A stretch of 64,000 nt of DNA from an uncultured Lachnospiraceae bacterium (GTDB lineage Bacteria; Bacillota; Clostridia; Lachnospirales; Lachnospiraceae). Below are positions 52,316 through 60,378 of the stretch, one piece after another. Numbering within the stretch: the first letter of the stretch is position 1; each line of letters opens with the position of its first letter. A program made the translations under genes and the position numbers. Location: the NCBI GenBank assembly GCA_947577185.1, contig CANPUE010000012.1, positions 1 through 64,000 on the forward strand, given 5' to 3'. The notes beneath the pieces are model-generated. The model ran no database searches and was not told the DNA's origin. It was given only the letters and a program-made list of their open reading frames with translations.

Positions 52316-53101
52316 ATGGCAAATTTAAAGATCAGATTTTTTTCAAATTCATTGAGGAGAAACACAACCTTTGAGATGTATCTTCCGAATGATATGCGTA
52401 CAGACATTCCGCAGGAGGAGAACCCTTATGCCGCGCGGAAGATGAGGACGCTTTTCTTACTGCACGGATATACGGGAGATGCGGGAAACTGGGTGCCGGA
52501 AGAGATCGCACAGAAGTATAATTTCGCGATCGTGATCCCGAACGGGGAAAATGCCTTCTGGCTGGACGGGCTTTCCACGGGACATCAGTTTGCTTCTTTC
52601 CTCGGAAAAGAACTTCCGGAATATCTCAGAAAGACGTTCGGACTGGCAGGCAGCGCGGAGGAAACTTATATCATGGGGCTTTCCATGGGCGGTTTCGGTG
52701 CGCTTCATACGGCGTTTGCCTATCCGGAGGTGTTCGGCAAGGTGAGCGCACTTTCTTCTGCGCTGATTGTGCATAAGATTGCGCATATGAAGGAGGACGG
52801 CGGAAATGAAGTCGCTAACTATGCGTATTACCATGAATGCTTCGGTGATCTGGAAACCGTTGAGGAGAGCGATAACAATCCGGAGACGCTTGTGAAGAAG
52901 TTAAAGGAGAGCGGAAAGAAGATCCCGGATATTTTTATGAGCTGCGGTACAGAAGATTTTCTGCTTGAAAACAATCGGGAAATGCATCAGTTTCTTGACA
53001 GGATCGGGGTAGAGCATGTTTATCTGGAAAGTGCGGGAAACCATGATATGAAATTCTGGAATGAATACGCAGTGAAGTTTTCGGAAATGATGTTTCAGTA
53101 G
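52316..53101 (+). CDS. Esterase of the tributyrin/feruloyl (FrmB-like) family
   Basis: A 261-residue alpha/beta-hydrolase. The segment LFLLHGYTGDAGNWVPE holds the oxyanion loop, the nucleophile is Ser123 in YIMGLSMGGFGALH, the acid lies in SCGTEDFLLENN and the closing His is in ESAGNHDMKFW. Relatives deacetylate xylo-oligomers or release ferulate from arabinoxylan. It has no signal peptide, so it acts on imported oligomers. It follows the xylan importer behind a terminator, so it has its own promoter or relies on read-through. A MATE carrier gene begins 14 bases after it. Confidence 0.85.
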   Translation: MANLKIRFFSNSLRRNTTFEMYLPNDMRTDIPQEENPYAARKMRTLFLLHGYTGDAGNWVPEEIAQKYNFAIVIPNGENAFWLDGLSTGHQFASFLGKELPEYLRKTFGLAGSAEETYIMGLSMGGFGALHTAFAYPEVFGKVSALSSALIVHKIAHMKEDGGNEVANYAYYHECFGDLETVEESDNNPETLVKKLKESGKKIPDIFMSCGTEDFLLENNREMHQFLDRIGVEHVYLESAGNHDMKFWNEYAVKFSEMMFQ

Positions 53102-53115
53102 GAAGGGACAGGGGC

Positions 53116-54474
53116 GTGATCGTGAAATACAGGAACAGACAGGTACTGGATATGACAGGAGGGCGGCCGTCGTCGCTTCTTCTCGGCTTTTCCCTGCCCC
53201 TTGTACTGGGAAATCTGTTTCAACAGCTTTATACTTTTGTAGATACGCTGATCGTCGGACAGAAGCTGGGGGTGAAGGCGCTGGCGGCGCTGGGAGCAAC
53301 GGAATGGCTGTGCTTTCTGATGTTTGGTTTCATACAGGGCGTGACGCAGGGACTCTCCATCCATGTGGCGAAATATTTCGGACAGGGAGACAGGAAGCTG
53401 ACACAGCAGGCATTCTTTCAGGCAATCGGTGGATCGGCGGTCATGTCAGCCTTGTTTCTGGGAATCGGACAGGGTATGATTTCACCTGCACTTGCACTGC
53501 TGCGGACGCCTGCGGAGCTGTCCGATCTGTCGTGTCTGTATCTGCGGATCCTGTATCTTGGCATTCCGATTTCCTTTGCCTATAATATTCTGGCGGCGCT
53601 CCTGCGTGCCTTTGGCAACAGCAGGGCGCCGTTACAGGCGATGGTGCTCGCTTCTTTCTGCAATATCATACTGGACGTGGTGTTTGTCATCGGGTTCTCT
53701 ATGGGGATTCATGGGGCGGCTTTTGCAACACTGGCGGCGCAGCTTTGTTCCGTGGTTTATTGTGCGGCCGCATTGCATCGGATCGAGCAGGCGAAAGTGG
53801 AGCATGAAAACAGGGTATGGAATCGAAAGATGCTGTCGGAGCAGATGAAACTGGCGGTTCCCATGGGGCTTCAGAACATTATCACCGCGGCGGGCGGTCT
53901 GGTAGTGCAGTCTGTGGCCAATGGCTTCGGAATCCTGTTTCTGGCAGGATATACGGCGGCCAATAAGCTGTACGGCCTGCTAGAGACCGCGGCGTCTTCT
54001 TACGGCTATGGAATCTCAACCTATACGGCACAGAACCTGGGCGCGGGCAAAAAAGAGAGGATACGTGCCGGTATGATTGCCGCACTCGGAATTGGGACGG
54101 TCACGGCCTGTCTGATGTCGGCCGTCATGCTTTTCTTTGGAAAACCGATTCTGCGGTTATTTATCACAGACAGGCAGATAGAAATTGAGGAGGCGATCCG
54201 TCTCGGATATCAGTATCTGTGCATTCTGGCATTCTTTTTCCCGCTCCTGTATGCGCTTTATATTCTGCGTTCCTGCATTCAGGGGATGGGACATTCCGTG
54301 ATGCCGATGCTGTCGAGTATGATTCAGGTGTTTATGCGTATTGCATGTGCCGTGATGGTGACGCGCTTTCTCGGAAACGCCGGGATCTTCTGGGGGGAAA
54401 TCATGGCATGGATGGGAGCGGATCTTTTCCTCATGGCAGTTCTGGTCCGACAGTACCGGAGAATAAGAGTCTGA
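53116..54474 (+). CDS. MATE family efflux transporter
   Basis: A 452-residue carrier with 12 membrane segments. Marks are LGFSLPLVLGNLFQQLYTFV, DTLIVGQKLGVKALAALGAT and, in the second half, VQSVANGFGILFLAGYTAAN. It starts at a GTG at 53116, 14 bases after the esterase, and is probably co-transcribed with it. It may export an aromatic acid (such as ferulate) or another toxic product of xylan breakdown, but direct evidence is lacking. It is unrelated in position to the MATE at 24568. Confidence 0.85.
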   Translation: MIVKYRNRQVLDMTGGRPSSLLLGFSLPLVLGNLFQQLYTFVDTLIVGQKLGVKALAALGATEWLCFLMFGFIQGVTQGLSIHVAKYFGQGDRKLTQQAFFQAIGGSAVMSALFLGIGQGMISPALALLRTPAELSDLSCLYLRILYLGIPISFAYNILAALLRAFGNSRAPLQAMVLASFCNIILDVVFVIGFSMGIHGAAFATLAAQLCSVVYCAAALHRIEQAKVEHENRVWNRKMLSEQMKLAVPMGLQNIITAAGGLVVQSVANGFGILFLAGYTAANKLYGLLETAASSYGYGISTYTAQNLGAGKKERIRAGMIAALGIGTVTACLMSAVMLFFGKPILRLFITDRQIEIEEAIRLGYQYLCILAFFFPLLYALYILRSCIQGMGHSVMPMLSSMIQVFMRIACAVMVTRFLGNAGIFWGEIMAWMGADLFLMAVLVRQYRRIRV

Positions 54475-54510
54475 AGATGCGGGGAATATGGCATGTTATG
54501 TATGAGATGT

Positions 54511-54537
54511 GGCAGCTTGCGTGGCTGCCTCTTGTTT
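54511..54537 (+). terminator. Short hairpin and T-rich stretch after the MATE gene
   Basis: ggcagc pairs with gctgcc around a seven-base loop, followed by tcttgtttt. It separates the xylan locus from the LytTR module. The stem is short, so confidence is moderate. Confidence 0.5.
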
Positions 54538-54671
54538 TGTGGAAAAAGGCATGGTATGGTCTGTATAGGTTCGGACCGGAAGTTTCAGGCGTATTTTCTG
54601 AAACGATATGGAATAGCGGACAGGATTCACACTGATTGAAACTGCGGTGAGACTGAAGTATGGAGGCTGGC

Positions 54672-55142
54672 GTGAAGATTACGATTCATATAGACGAAAA
54701 CCTGGAGGATACGCAGATAGCGGTTACTTGCAGAAAGCTGACGCCCGAGATAGAAAAACTGCTCGCGATGATGCGGATTCTGGAAAAAAAGCTGACGGTG
54801 GCTAAGGGAGAAGAGATCTATTTTCTTGATGTTTCCAAAGTGGTATATATGGAATCCGTGGACAGAAAGACATTTATTTATACAGAGCAGGAAGTATATG
54901 AGTCGGATTTCAAACTCTATGAGCTTGAAACACAGCTGAGTCATTGCGGTTTCTTCCGGGCGAGCAAATCGTGTCTGATTCAGCTGCAGTTTATTCAGTC
55001 GCTGCGGGCCGACTTTAACAGGCGGATCAGAGTCACTTTAAAAAACGGCGAACAGATTATTGTTTCGAGACAGTATGCGGAAGAGCTGAAAAGAAAGCTT
55101 GGCATCAAAAAGGAAAAAGGAGCGGAAGAGAAGGGGGAATAA
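54672..55142 (+). CDS. LytTR-domain transcription regulator
   Basis: A 156-residue protein with an N-terminal segment (KITIHIDENLEDTQIAVTCR) and a LytTR DNA-binding domain (AKGEEIYFLDVSKVVYMESV, KLYELETQLSHCGFFRASKS, IRVTLKNGEQIIVSRQYAEE). It lacks a receiver domain. With DUF3021 next door it fits the LytTR regulatory systems in which a membrane partner inhibits the regulator. The start is taken as the GTG at 54672, six bases after a tggagg site; an ATG at 54660 would overlap that site. It should control its own operon, including the ABC exporter downstream. Confidence 0.87.
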   Translation: MKITIHIDENLEDTQIAVTCRKLTPEIEKLLAMMRILEKKLTVAKGEEIYFLDVSKVVYMESVDRKTFIYTEQEVYESDFKLYELETQLSHCGFFRASKSCLIQLQFIQSLRADFNRRIRVTLKNGEQIIVSRQYAEELKRKLGIKKEKGAEEKGE

Positions 55143-55150
55143 ATTTTCTG

Positions 55151-55182
55151 GTCACCAATTTACGGAACCGGGAATTTGTGAC
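55151..55182 (+). promoter_or_regulatory. Inverted repeat between LytTR and DUF3021 genes
   Basis: GTCACCAATTT (55151-55161) and GAATTTGTGAC (55172-55182) are near-perfect inverted copies with a ten-base gap. It may be a binding site for the LytTR protein or a weak hairpin in the intercistronic mRNA. Confidence 0.4.
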
Positions 55183-55202
55183 GTCTGGGAATGGAGGAAA
55201 AG

Positions 55203-55712
55203 ATGGAAGACAGGAAAACAATTTTTGACTATATGGGTCAAATTCTGCAGGTGTTTGGTTTCAGTATACTGCTTCTGACTGTATTCAGCATTCTGTTTGG
55301 GGCAGCTGCGCAAGGCTATTCCACAATCTTTTCTCTGGGAGAGAAAGGGCTTGCAGTTTCTACGATGTTAGAATTTCTGTTGGCCTCAGTTGGCACGGTG
55401 TCTTTGCGGTTTGTATTCTTCACAGATACATTTATTAAAAACATGACAATCATTCTGCGTACAGTCAGCATGGTATTGTCAGAGATCCTGATGATCACCG
55501 TATTGATCTGCTCCTTCGGATGGTTTCCGGGGGACGAATGGCTGCCGTGGCTGATGTTTTTTCTCTCTTTTGGCATCTGCTTTGTCTTGAGCGTGGCGCT
55601 TACGCTGTTTAAAGAGAGGATCGAGAATAAGAGGATGCAGGAGGCGCTCGAGCGGCTGATCAGGCAGGAAGCGGCAATGGAAACAGCAAAACGGGAGGAG
55701 CAGGATTTATGA
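55203..55712 (+). CDS. DUF3021 membrane protein, LytTR partner
   Basis: A 169-residue protein with four membrane segments (VFGFSILLLTVFSILFGAAA, LEFLLASVGTVSLRFVFFT, VSMVLSEILMITVLICSFGW, LPWLMFFLSFGICFVLSVAL) and a charged coiled C-terminal tail (IENKRMQEALERLIRQEAAM). This is the DUF3021 pattern, nearly always next to a LytTR regulator. The protein is thought to restrain the regulator at the membrane, by analogy to other LytTR regulatory systems. Its stop overlaps the ABC ATPase start (ATGA). Confidence 0.85.
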   Translation: MEDRKTIFDYMGQILQVFGFSILLLTVFSILFGAAAQGYSTIFSLGEKGLAVSTMLEFLLASVGTVSLRFVFFTDTFIKNMTIILRTVSMVLSEILMITVLICSFGWFPGDEWLPWLMFFLSFGICFVLSVALTLFKERIENKRMQEALERLIRQEAAMETAKREEQDL

Positions 55713-56548
55713 TAAAACTGACGGATGTTGTACAGTGTTTTGGAGAGCATGAGGTGCTGAGAGGGGTCTCCTTACAGATCAGGAAAGGGGAGATCTTCGG
55801 CCTGCTTGGTCCTTCCGGGGCCGGTAAGACGACACTCATAAAGATTGTCACCGGACAGCTGAAACCTTCGGCGGGGCAGGTAATGGTGAATGGAAAGAAT
55901 GCGGCTGATTTAAACGGAAGCATGTATCTGCGGATGGGTATCATGATGGACAGTTATGGATTGTACGGGCGTCTGTCGTGCTATGACAATCTCAGACTGT
56001 TTGCCAAAATCTATGGAACTGCAGAAGGTAAGATTGATGAGGTGCTAAAGAAAGTAGGACTTTTGGAGGCGAAGAAATGTCCGGCCGGAAAGCTGTCTAA
56101 GGGAATGCGGGGACGGCTGGCACTGGCCAGGGCGGTCATGAATGAGCCGGAAATCCTGTTTCTGGATGAACCCACGAGCGGTCTTGATCCCGCTGCGACA
56201 AAGCAGATTCACGAACTGCTTCTTGCGGAACAGGAAAAGAATACGACAATCTTTCTGACAACCCATAATATGGCGGAGGCGGAGAAGCTCTGCAGTCATG
56301 TCGCGTTATTAAATGAAGGCACAATCGTAGAGTATGGGGAGCCGAAAGAGATATGCCGCAAATATAACCACCAGAACCAACTGCAGATACGGCTGTATGA
56401 CGGAAGGTATCTGGAGCTGAAAAACGACTGCCGGGCCGTAGGGACCCTGCAGACGTATCTGGAACAGGGTATGATAGAGACGATTCACTCCACGGAGCCG
56501 AATCTGGAAACCGTATTTATGGAGCTGACGGGGAAAGGTCTGGTCTGA
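55709..56548 (+). CDS. ABC exporter ATPase subunit of the LytTR module
   Basis: A 279-residue ATPase. Walker A is LLGPSGAGKTTLIKIVTG, the signature is LSKGMRGRLALARAVM (LSKGM instead of LSGGQ), Walker B is LFLDEPTSGLDP and the switch is FLTTHNMAEAE. A C-terminal extension of about 60 residues follows, ending with ETVFMELTGKG, typical of the drug/bacitracin-type ABC-2 group. It overlaps DUF3021 by four bases and is translated with it. It powers the permease that follows and probably exports an antimicrobial or lipid. Confidence 0.88.
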   Translation: MIKLTDVVQCFGEHEVLRGVSLQIRKGEIFGLLGPSGAGKTTLIKIVTGQLKPSAGQVMVNGKNAADLNGSMYLRMGIMMDSYGLYGRLSCYDNLRLFAKIYGTAEGKIDEVLKKVGLLEAKKCPAGKLSKGMRGRLALARAVMNEPEILFLDEPTSGLDPAATKQIHELLLAEQEKNTTIFLTTHNMAEAEKLCSHVALLNEGTIVEYGEPKEICRKYNHQNQLQIRLYDGRYLELKNDCRAVGTLQTYLEQGMIETIHSTEPNLETVFMELTGKGLV

Positions 56549-56580
56549 GCGCGGAACAGGCAGAAGGGAGAAAAGACGTT

Positions 56581-57273
56581 ATGAGAAATATAAAGGCAGT
56601 TTTCTGGAAACAGATCCGGGATACGTTGAAAAATAAGACGATCCTGATTCAGTTTGTCATGTTCCCGTTTATGGCGTTTGTCATGGAACAGGCGGTTGTG
56701 ATGGAGGAGATGCCGGATCACTTCTTCGTAAATCTGTTTTCATCGATGTATGTGGGGATGGCGCCGCTCATTGTGATGTCCGCGATTCTTGCAGAGGAAA
56801 AGGAAGATTGTACGCTAAAGGTTTTGCTGATGTCTGATGTGAAACCGATAGAATACCTGACCGGTACGGGCGGCTATGTCTGGAGCGCCTGCATGCTCGG
56901 TTCCTGTGTACTGGGTCTGGTCGGGGGATATCAGGGCCGGGAGTTCGCAGCCTTTCTCGGGATCATGGCAGGAGGGATTGCGGCGTCGCTGTTTGTCGGA
57001 GCTGCGATCGGCACATGGAGCAAAAATCAGATGATGGCGACTTCTATCGGCGTGCCTGTCATGATGTTATTTTCTTTCCTGCCGATGCTGTCGATGTTTA
57101 ATGAAACTGTCCATAAAATCGCAGGGATATTTTATTCGGAGCAGGTTCGGATCCTGATCGACCAAATGGGTCAACATGGCATGGAGATGAAAAGTTTCGT
57201 GGTCATTTTTCTGAATATGGCGGCTGCTCTTTGCTGTTTTGTTCTTGCCTACAGGAAATGCGGTCTTTCATGA
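56581..57273 (+). CDS. ABC-2 type permease of the LytTR module
   Basis: A 230-residue membrane protein with about six segments: ILIQFVMFPFMAFVMEQAVV, MYVGMAPLIVMSAILAEEKE, GYVWSACMLGSCVLGLVGGY, FLGIMAGGIAASLFVGAAIG and VVIFLNMAAALCCFVLAY. The cytoplasmic stretch ILAEEKEDCTLKVLLMSDVK is the ATPase contact. It follows the ATPase by 32 bases with an agaaggga site. Its 3' end overlaps a convergent gene by 71 bases. Confidence 0.85.
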   Translation: MRNIKAVFWKQIRDTLKNKTILIQFVMFPFMAFVMEQAVVMEEMPDHFFVNLFSSMYVGMAPLIVMSAILAEEKEDCTLKVLLMSDVKPIEYLTGTGGYVWSACMLGSCVLGLVGGYQGREFAAFLGIMAGGIAASLFVGAAIGTWSKNQMMATSIGVPVMMLFSFLPMLSMFNETVHKIAGIFYSEQVRILIDQMGQHGMEMKSFVVIFLNMAAALCCFVLAYRKCGLS

Positions 57274-57526
57274 TGCCATAAAGCCAGATATAGATCCAAA
57301 GCAGAATGGGAAGTCCGACAGACGCAATCAGGCAGGCGGCAAAGAGCCTGTCCGCTCCCGGAAAGTCCAGACAGGCAGCGATCAGGGTGAAAATATAGAG
57401 TCCGATTAGTAAAAAGACACAAAGAAGGGCGCCGATTTGTTTCGGCGTTCTTTTTTTGCTGTTCTCTTTTCTGCTGTCTGCTGTTTCGTGTCTGGTGTTT
57501 TCATTTTTATTGTTTTCATTTTTCAT
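57203..57526 (-). CDS. Small two-pass membrane protein, function unknown
   Basis: A 107-residue protein with a very polar N-terminal third (KNENNKNENTRHETADSRKE), two membrane segments (GALLCVFLLIGLYIFTLIAA and FAACLIASVGLPILLWIYI) and a charged tail. The start at 57524-57526 is supported by a cctcc (GGAGG) site at 57533-57537; longer frames have no support. Small Asn/Lys-rich two-pass proteins of this type occur in Lachnospiraceae, but I know of no function. It converges on and overlaps the ABC permease gene by 71 bases, so antisense interference is possible. Confidence 0.6.
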   Translation of the reverse strand: MKNENNKNENTRHETADSRKENSKKRTPKQIGALLCVFLLIGLYIFTLIAACLDFPGADRLFAACLIASVGLPILLWIYIWLYGIMKDRISCRQEQNSKEQPPYSEK

Positions 57527-57755
57527 GGGAAACCTCCGATTGGATCTGTGCAGTGTCAGCCCATGCGGCTTAGCCCGCGGATTGGGTATGTACTCATTAT
57601 ATCGTCCGAATGAGAAAATGTAAACGGGGAGCATCTCTTTATTAATCTGATGATTAATCTGAAACTTTTTGAACGTCTGAATCGTATTATAGGAAAAGGC
57701 ATGAAAATGCTGTGGGAAGAGGAAGACAGAGGTCGTTTCGGAAAGGGAGGCGCTT

Positions 57756-58094
57756 ATGATAAACGGGACGGAATATGACGGCATGACAAAGGGCTGGCAG
57801 GGCATTGTACAAAACGTTTCGCCTCGTCCGCGTAAAGAAGAGGAAAGCAGCTGGGATCTCAGGAAAAAACGCAGAAAGCAATGGATGGAGCTGCTGAAAG
57901 AATTGGATGAAACCAGGGCTGCGGCAAAGAAGATGGCAAAGACGGAATATGTGATCCGTCAGTCATCCCGGATCGTGAAAGACGGGGCGCCGGATCATGA
58001 ACTGAATGAGGAGGCAATGGCAATGCAGATTTTTTCCGCTTTAAAAGTAAACGTTCTGCTGGAATCCATTCAGAATAAAAAGGTGAAAATGTGA
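57756..58094 (+). CDS. Uncharacterised charged protein, first gene of unknown cluster
   Basis: A 112-residue, strongly charged, mostly helical protein with no signal peptide. A short tail (NGTEYDGMTKGWQGIVQNVS) leads into a probable coiled coil (KKRRKQWMELLKELDETRAA) and a helical end (MQIFSALKVNVLLESIQNKK). I recognise no domain. An aaagggaggcgc site precedes its ATG. It opens a run of four closely spaced genes ending at a terminator near 59489, followed by a related fifth gene with its own promoter. Confidence 0.6.
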   Translation: MINGTEYDGMTKGWQGIVQNVSPRPRKEEESSWDLRKKRRKQWMELLKELDETRAAAKKMAKTEYVIRQSSRIVKDGAPDHELNEEAMAMQIFSALKVNVLLESIQNKKVKM

Positions 58095-58107
58095 GGGGGA
58101 TGTTACG

Positions 58108-58692
58108 ATGAGCGTCGGAATATTAAATAATGTCAATTCGGGAGCAAACGCATTGATTCAGGCAGGCAATAAGGCGGCGGGGAACAGCGGCTCTTATATT
58201 GGAAGGAATGGAAAGACAAACGGCGGCGGGCAGGGCGTGATGAAATGTGTTGCCGCGGGCGGACATAAGGTCTCTCTGTGTCAGGATGCGCTCATGTCCT
58301 ATGCGAGCCCGCAGACGGGTGAGTCGGTGAATATTTATAAGGCGGAGAACTATTCGGCGGAAAATCCGCTGTATGTGATCAAAGGTCTGGATGCGGATGG
58401 GAATGCGTTTGAGGAGGTTATAGACGCAGGAAAGATCAGGCCGAATCATTGTAGTTTTAATGAGCTGATGGTGCTAAATCTGGAAACGGGACATACGTCT
58501 CCTTCCGACTATCTGCATGCGGTGGCCGTGCGGGATAAAGCACAAACAGACAGTTACTTTACAAAGGCAGATTATCTGGCTTATGCACAGGCAGTCATGA
58601 AGGACCAGATGCGGATGGGAAACTGGGCTTCTTATCTGTCATATGATAAGTGGATCCGCAGCCTTATGGATTATGCAGGGAAAAGGGCATGA
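58108..58692 (+). CDS. Uncharacterised cluster protein sharing a domain with the fifth gene
   Basis: A 194-residue soluble protein. The first 50 residues are low-complexity and Gly/Asn/Ala-rich (GNKAAGNSGSYIGRNGKTNG). The rest forms a domain with LYVIKGLDADGNAFEEVIDA and then NHCSFNELMVLNLET and a helical tail. This block matches by eye the YLIKGIDGDGKEFEKEFDPY segment and following TDYTEFTALCLYIQK of the 250-residue protein at 59626, so the two are paralogous. No known family was recognised. It lies 13 bases after the previous gene and overlaps the next by four bases (ATGA). Confidence 0.65.
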   Translation: MSVGILNNVNSGANALIQAGNKAAGNSGSYIGRNGKTNGGGQGVMKCVAAGGHKVSLCQDALMSYASPQTGESVNIYKAENYSAENPLYVIKGLDADGNAFEEVIDAGKIRPNHCSFNELMVLNLETGHTSPSDYLHAVAVRDKAQTDSYFTKADYLAYAQAVMKDQMRMGNWASYLSYDKWIRSLMDYAGKRA

Positions 58693-59021
58693 AAAGCAGT
58701 ATCCTGAAAGAAAACGGACTGTACGGCGGCGGCATGCCGTGCAGTTCTGAGGACGATACAGCCTCCGGGCAGCTGGCACAGCGTACAAAACAGGGAATCC
58801 TTACCATTAACCGCGATGGTATGTTTTATCAGGATGATCTGGATGCTGACCGACATTGGTATGTCATGTTTGCCGGAGATACCTATGATGCCGTATTAGA
58901 ATGGTTTTTAAAAAACAGACAAAGTATGACCGATAAAGATGTGCGGAAATCCGCAGTCTGGCAGGGAATATTTCGGGAGATTGCGGGAAAACAGTTGATT
59001 AATGCGGAGAGAGAGGGCTGA
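58689..59021 (+). CDS. Uncharacterised cluster protein
   Basis: A 110-residue soluble protein, starting at 58689 where its ATG overlaps the TGA of the previous gene. It has a flexible, Gly/Ser-rich start and a domain reading GILTINRDGMFYQDDLDADR, then WYVMFAGDTYDAVLEWFLKN and a helical end. No known motif was found. Tight coupling to the previous gene suggests the two products act together. Confidence 0.6.
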   Translation: MKSSILKENGLYGGGMPCSSEDDTASGQLAQRTKQGILTINRDGMFYQDDLDADRHWYVMFAGDTYDAVLEWFLKNRQSMTDKDVRKSAVWQGIFREIAGKQLINAEREG

Positions 59022-59025
59022 TATT

Positions 59026-59463
59026 ATGTATGTTCATGGGATCATGGCAGACCGCAGCAACATCGGGTGGCAGGCAGGACGGATGGGTCTGTCGGAGACA
59101 AAGCCGGAAGCATGCGGATTTGTGCAGCAGATGAAGAACACCTCCGCCGTACTGGACAACGGACAGGAGAACAGAAAAACGGACGATGTACTTCGTGCGC
59201 AGGAAGAGGAAAACGAAGAGAAGAAAGAGGCTGACACGAGATCAAAGAGTGATTCAGAGGTCGTGTCAAAACCGGACGGTACAAAAATACTGCTGATCAA
59301 AACTTACGTCGGCGGGATGGAGACGCTGACGAGCATTGAACTGTCGAAGCCGTCACCTTTGGCGGGGGAACAGGAAGCGCTGTCTGAGGATCTGATGGTG
59401 AGAACGGCAGACAGGAGCGTTTCGGATGCCTTTGAAGGGGAAGAAAACGGGTCGGATTTTTGA
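59026..59463 (+). CDS. Uncharacterised cluster protein with acidic, repetitive centre
   Basis: A 145-residue protein. The centre is Glu/Lys/Asp-rich and probably unstructured (LRAQEEENEEKKEADTRSKS). It is followed by a small compact segment, PDGTKILLIKTYVGGMETL and TSIELSKPSPL, that looks like a beta hairpin. Similar VGGMET segments are, in my memory, common in unknown Lachnospiraceae proteins of this kind. The start at 59026 follows a gagagaggg site. It ends 26 bases before a strong terminator. Confidence 0.55.
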   Translation: MYVHGIMADRSNIGWQAGRMGLSETKPEACGFVQQMKNTSAVLDNGQENRKTDDVLRAQEEENEEKKEADTRSKSDSEVVSKPDGTKILLIKTYVGGMETLTSIELSKPSPLAGEQEALSEDLMVRTADRSVSDAFEGEENGSDF

Positions 59464-59488
59464 GAGATAACACACAATATGGGGAGAG

Positions 59489-59529
59489 GTGCAGAGTCTG
59501 CTGAAAGAGCAGGACTTTGCACTTTTTTT
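59489..59529 (+). terminator. Intrinsic terminator of the unknown cluster
   Basis: gtgcagagtctgct pairs with agcaggactttgcac (one or two mismatches), followed by ttttttt, 26 bases after the stop codon of the fourth gene. Confidence 0.8.
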
Positions 59530-59531
59530 GT

Positions 59532-59560
59532 TTTACTTTGCGGGAATCTTATGGTATGAT
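59532..59560 (+). promoter_or_regulatory. Predicted promoter of the fifth cluster gene
   Basis: TTTACT (59532-59537) and TATGAT (59555-59560) are 17 bases apart, immediately downstream of the terminator, with the start codon at 59626. Confidence 0.5.
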
Positions 59561-59625
59561 GGCTATGCTTGGAATGAAAAAGCTGACTTTATGAAGAAAT
59601 TTTTTGATATAAGGAGAAATGACAG

Positions 59626-60378
59626 ATGGCAACACAGGCCTTATTGACGGACCGCAATTATAATAATCGTATTGTTCAACAGGAAAATCAGCCCTGCATA
59701 AAAAAGGAAGAGGGGGAGTCTGCGCTGCAATGGCTTGCGCATACTGCGCCAAAAGCTTTACGGTTTGGACAGGCAGGAGAAGAATGCGAAAAGGAAGAAG
59801 CTGCATGGACGCCGGTAAAGTATGCGCGGCGCATTACGGCCGATTTTAAGAAAAGCGAGATCAATGCAAACCAGAGTGAGGATGGTGAAGTATGCTATGA
59901 TTATCAGGCACAGATGCAGCATTTTGAGATCATTATCCGCGTAAACGGGGATGAGAGAAAGTACCTGATCAAAGGCATTGATGGGGATGGAAAGGAATTT
60001 GAAAAGGAATTTGATCCCTATCATGTGGATCCGGAACATACGGATTATACGGAGTTTACGGCACTGTGTCTTTATATCCAGAAAACGGACGGATACGCGG
60101 ATTCCATCATGAGGAACTTCGCGCATCCGGACGATATACTGGAAAAGCAAAACTATGTGAGCATACTCAATACCTGGGAAGAACGGCAGGGACAGGGCAC
60201 GAACATGGCGCTGTTAGAGAGCACGAGGGACCTGCTGCTGGCGATCCGGAAGTTTATGGAAGAACAGGCAAAATGGCCGGGAAGCGGAAGCGCTAATATC
60301 GGGTTTACGGTTTCCGGGGAACAGGCACAGTCCCTGCTCAGTACAGTAGGCGTATCACAGGAAAGGCTTATTGAGTGA
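59626..60378 (+). CDS. Uncharacterised protein, paralogue of the 58108 gene
   Basis: A 250-residue soluble protein without signal peptide. After a variable start it has the shared block (residues about 100-170): YLIKGIDGDGKEFEKEFDPY, then HVDPEHTDYTEFTALCLYIQ and NFAHPDDILEKQNYVSIL. A helical region follows (LLESTRDLLLAIRKFMEEQA). The end, FTVSGEQAQSLLSTVGVS, is mildly hydrophobic. It belongs to the same unknown family as the gene at 58108 and may be its longer partner. Its stop overlaps the convergent GH32 gene by 11 bases. No function can be assigned. Confidence 0.65.
   Translation: MATQALLTDRNYNNRIVQQENQPCIKKEEGESALQWLAHTAPKALRFGQAGEECEKEEAAWTPVKYARRITADFKKSEINANQSEDGEVCYDYQAQMQHFEIIIRVNGDERKYLIKGIDGDGKEFEKEFDPYHVDPEHTDYTEFTALCLYIQKTDGYADSIMRNFAHPDDILEKQNYVSILNTWEERQGQGTNMALLESTRDLLLAIRKFMEEQAKWPGSGSANIGFTVSGEQAQSLLSTVGVSQERLIE

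Noticed and set aside
54477-54635. 52-codon Trp-rich frame after the MATE gene
   Set aside because: It has no ribosome site, and a terminator-like hairpin lies inside it.
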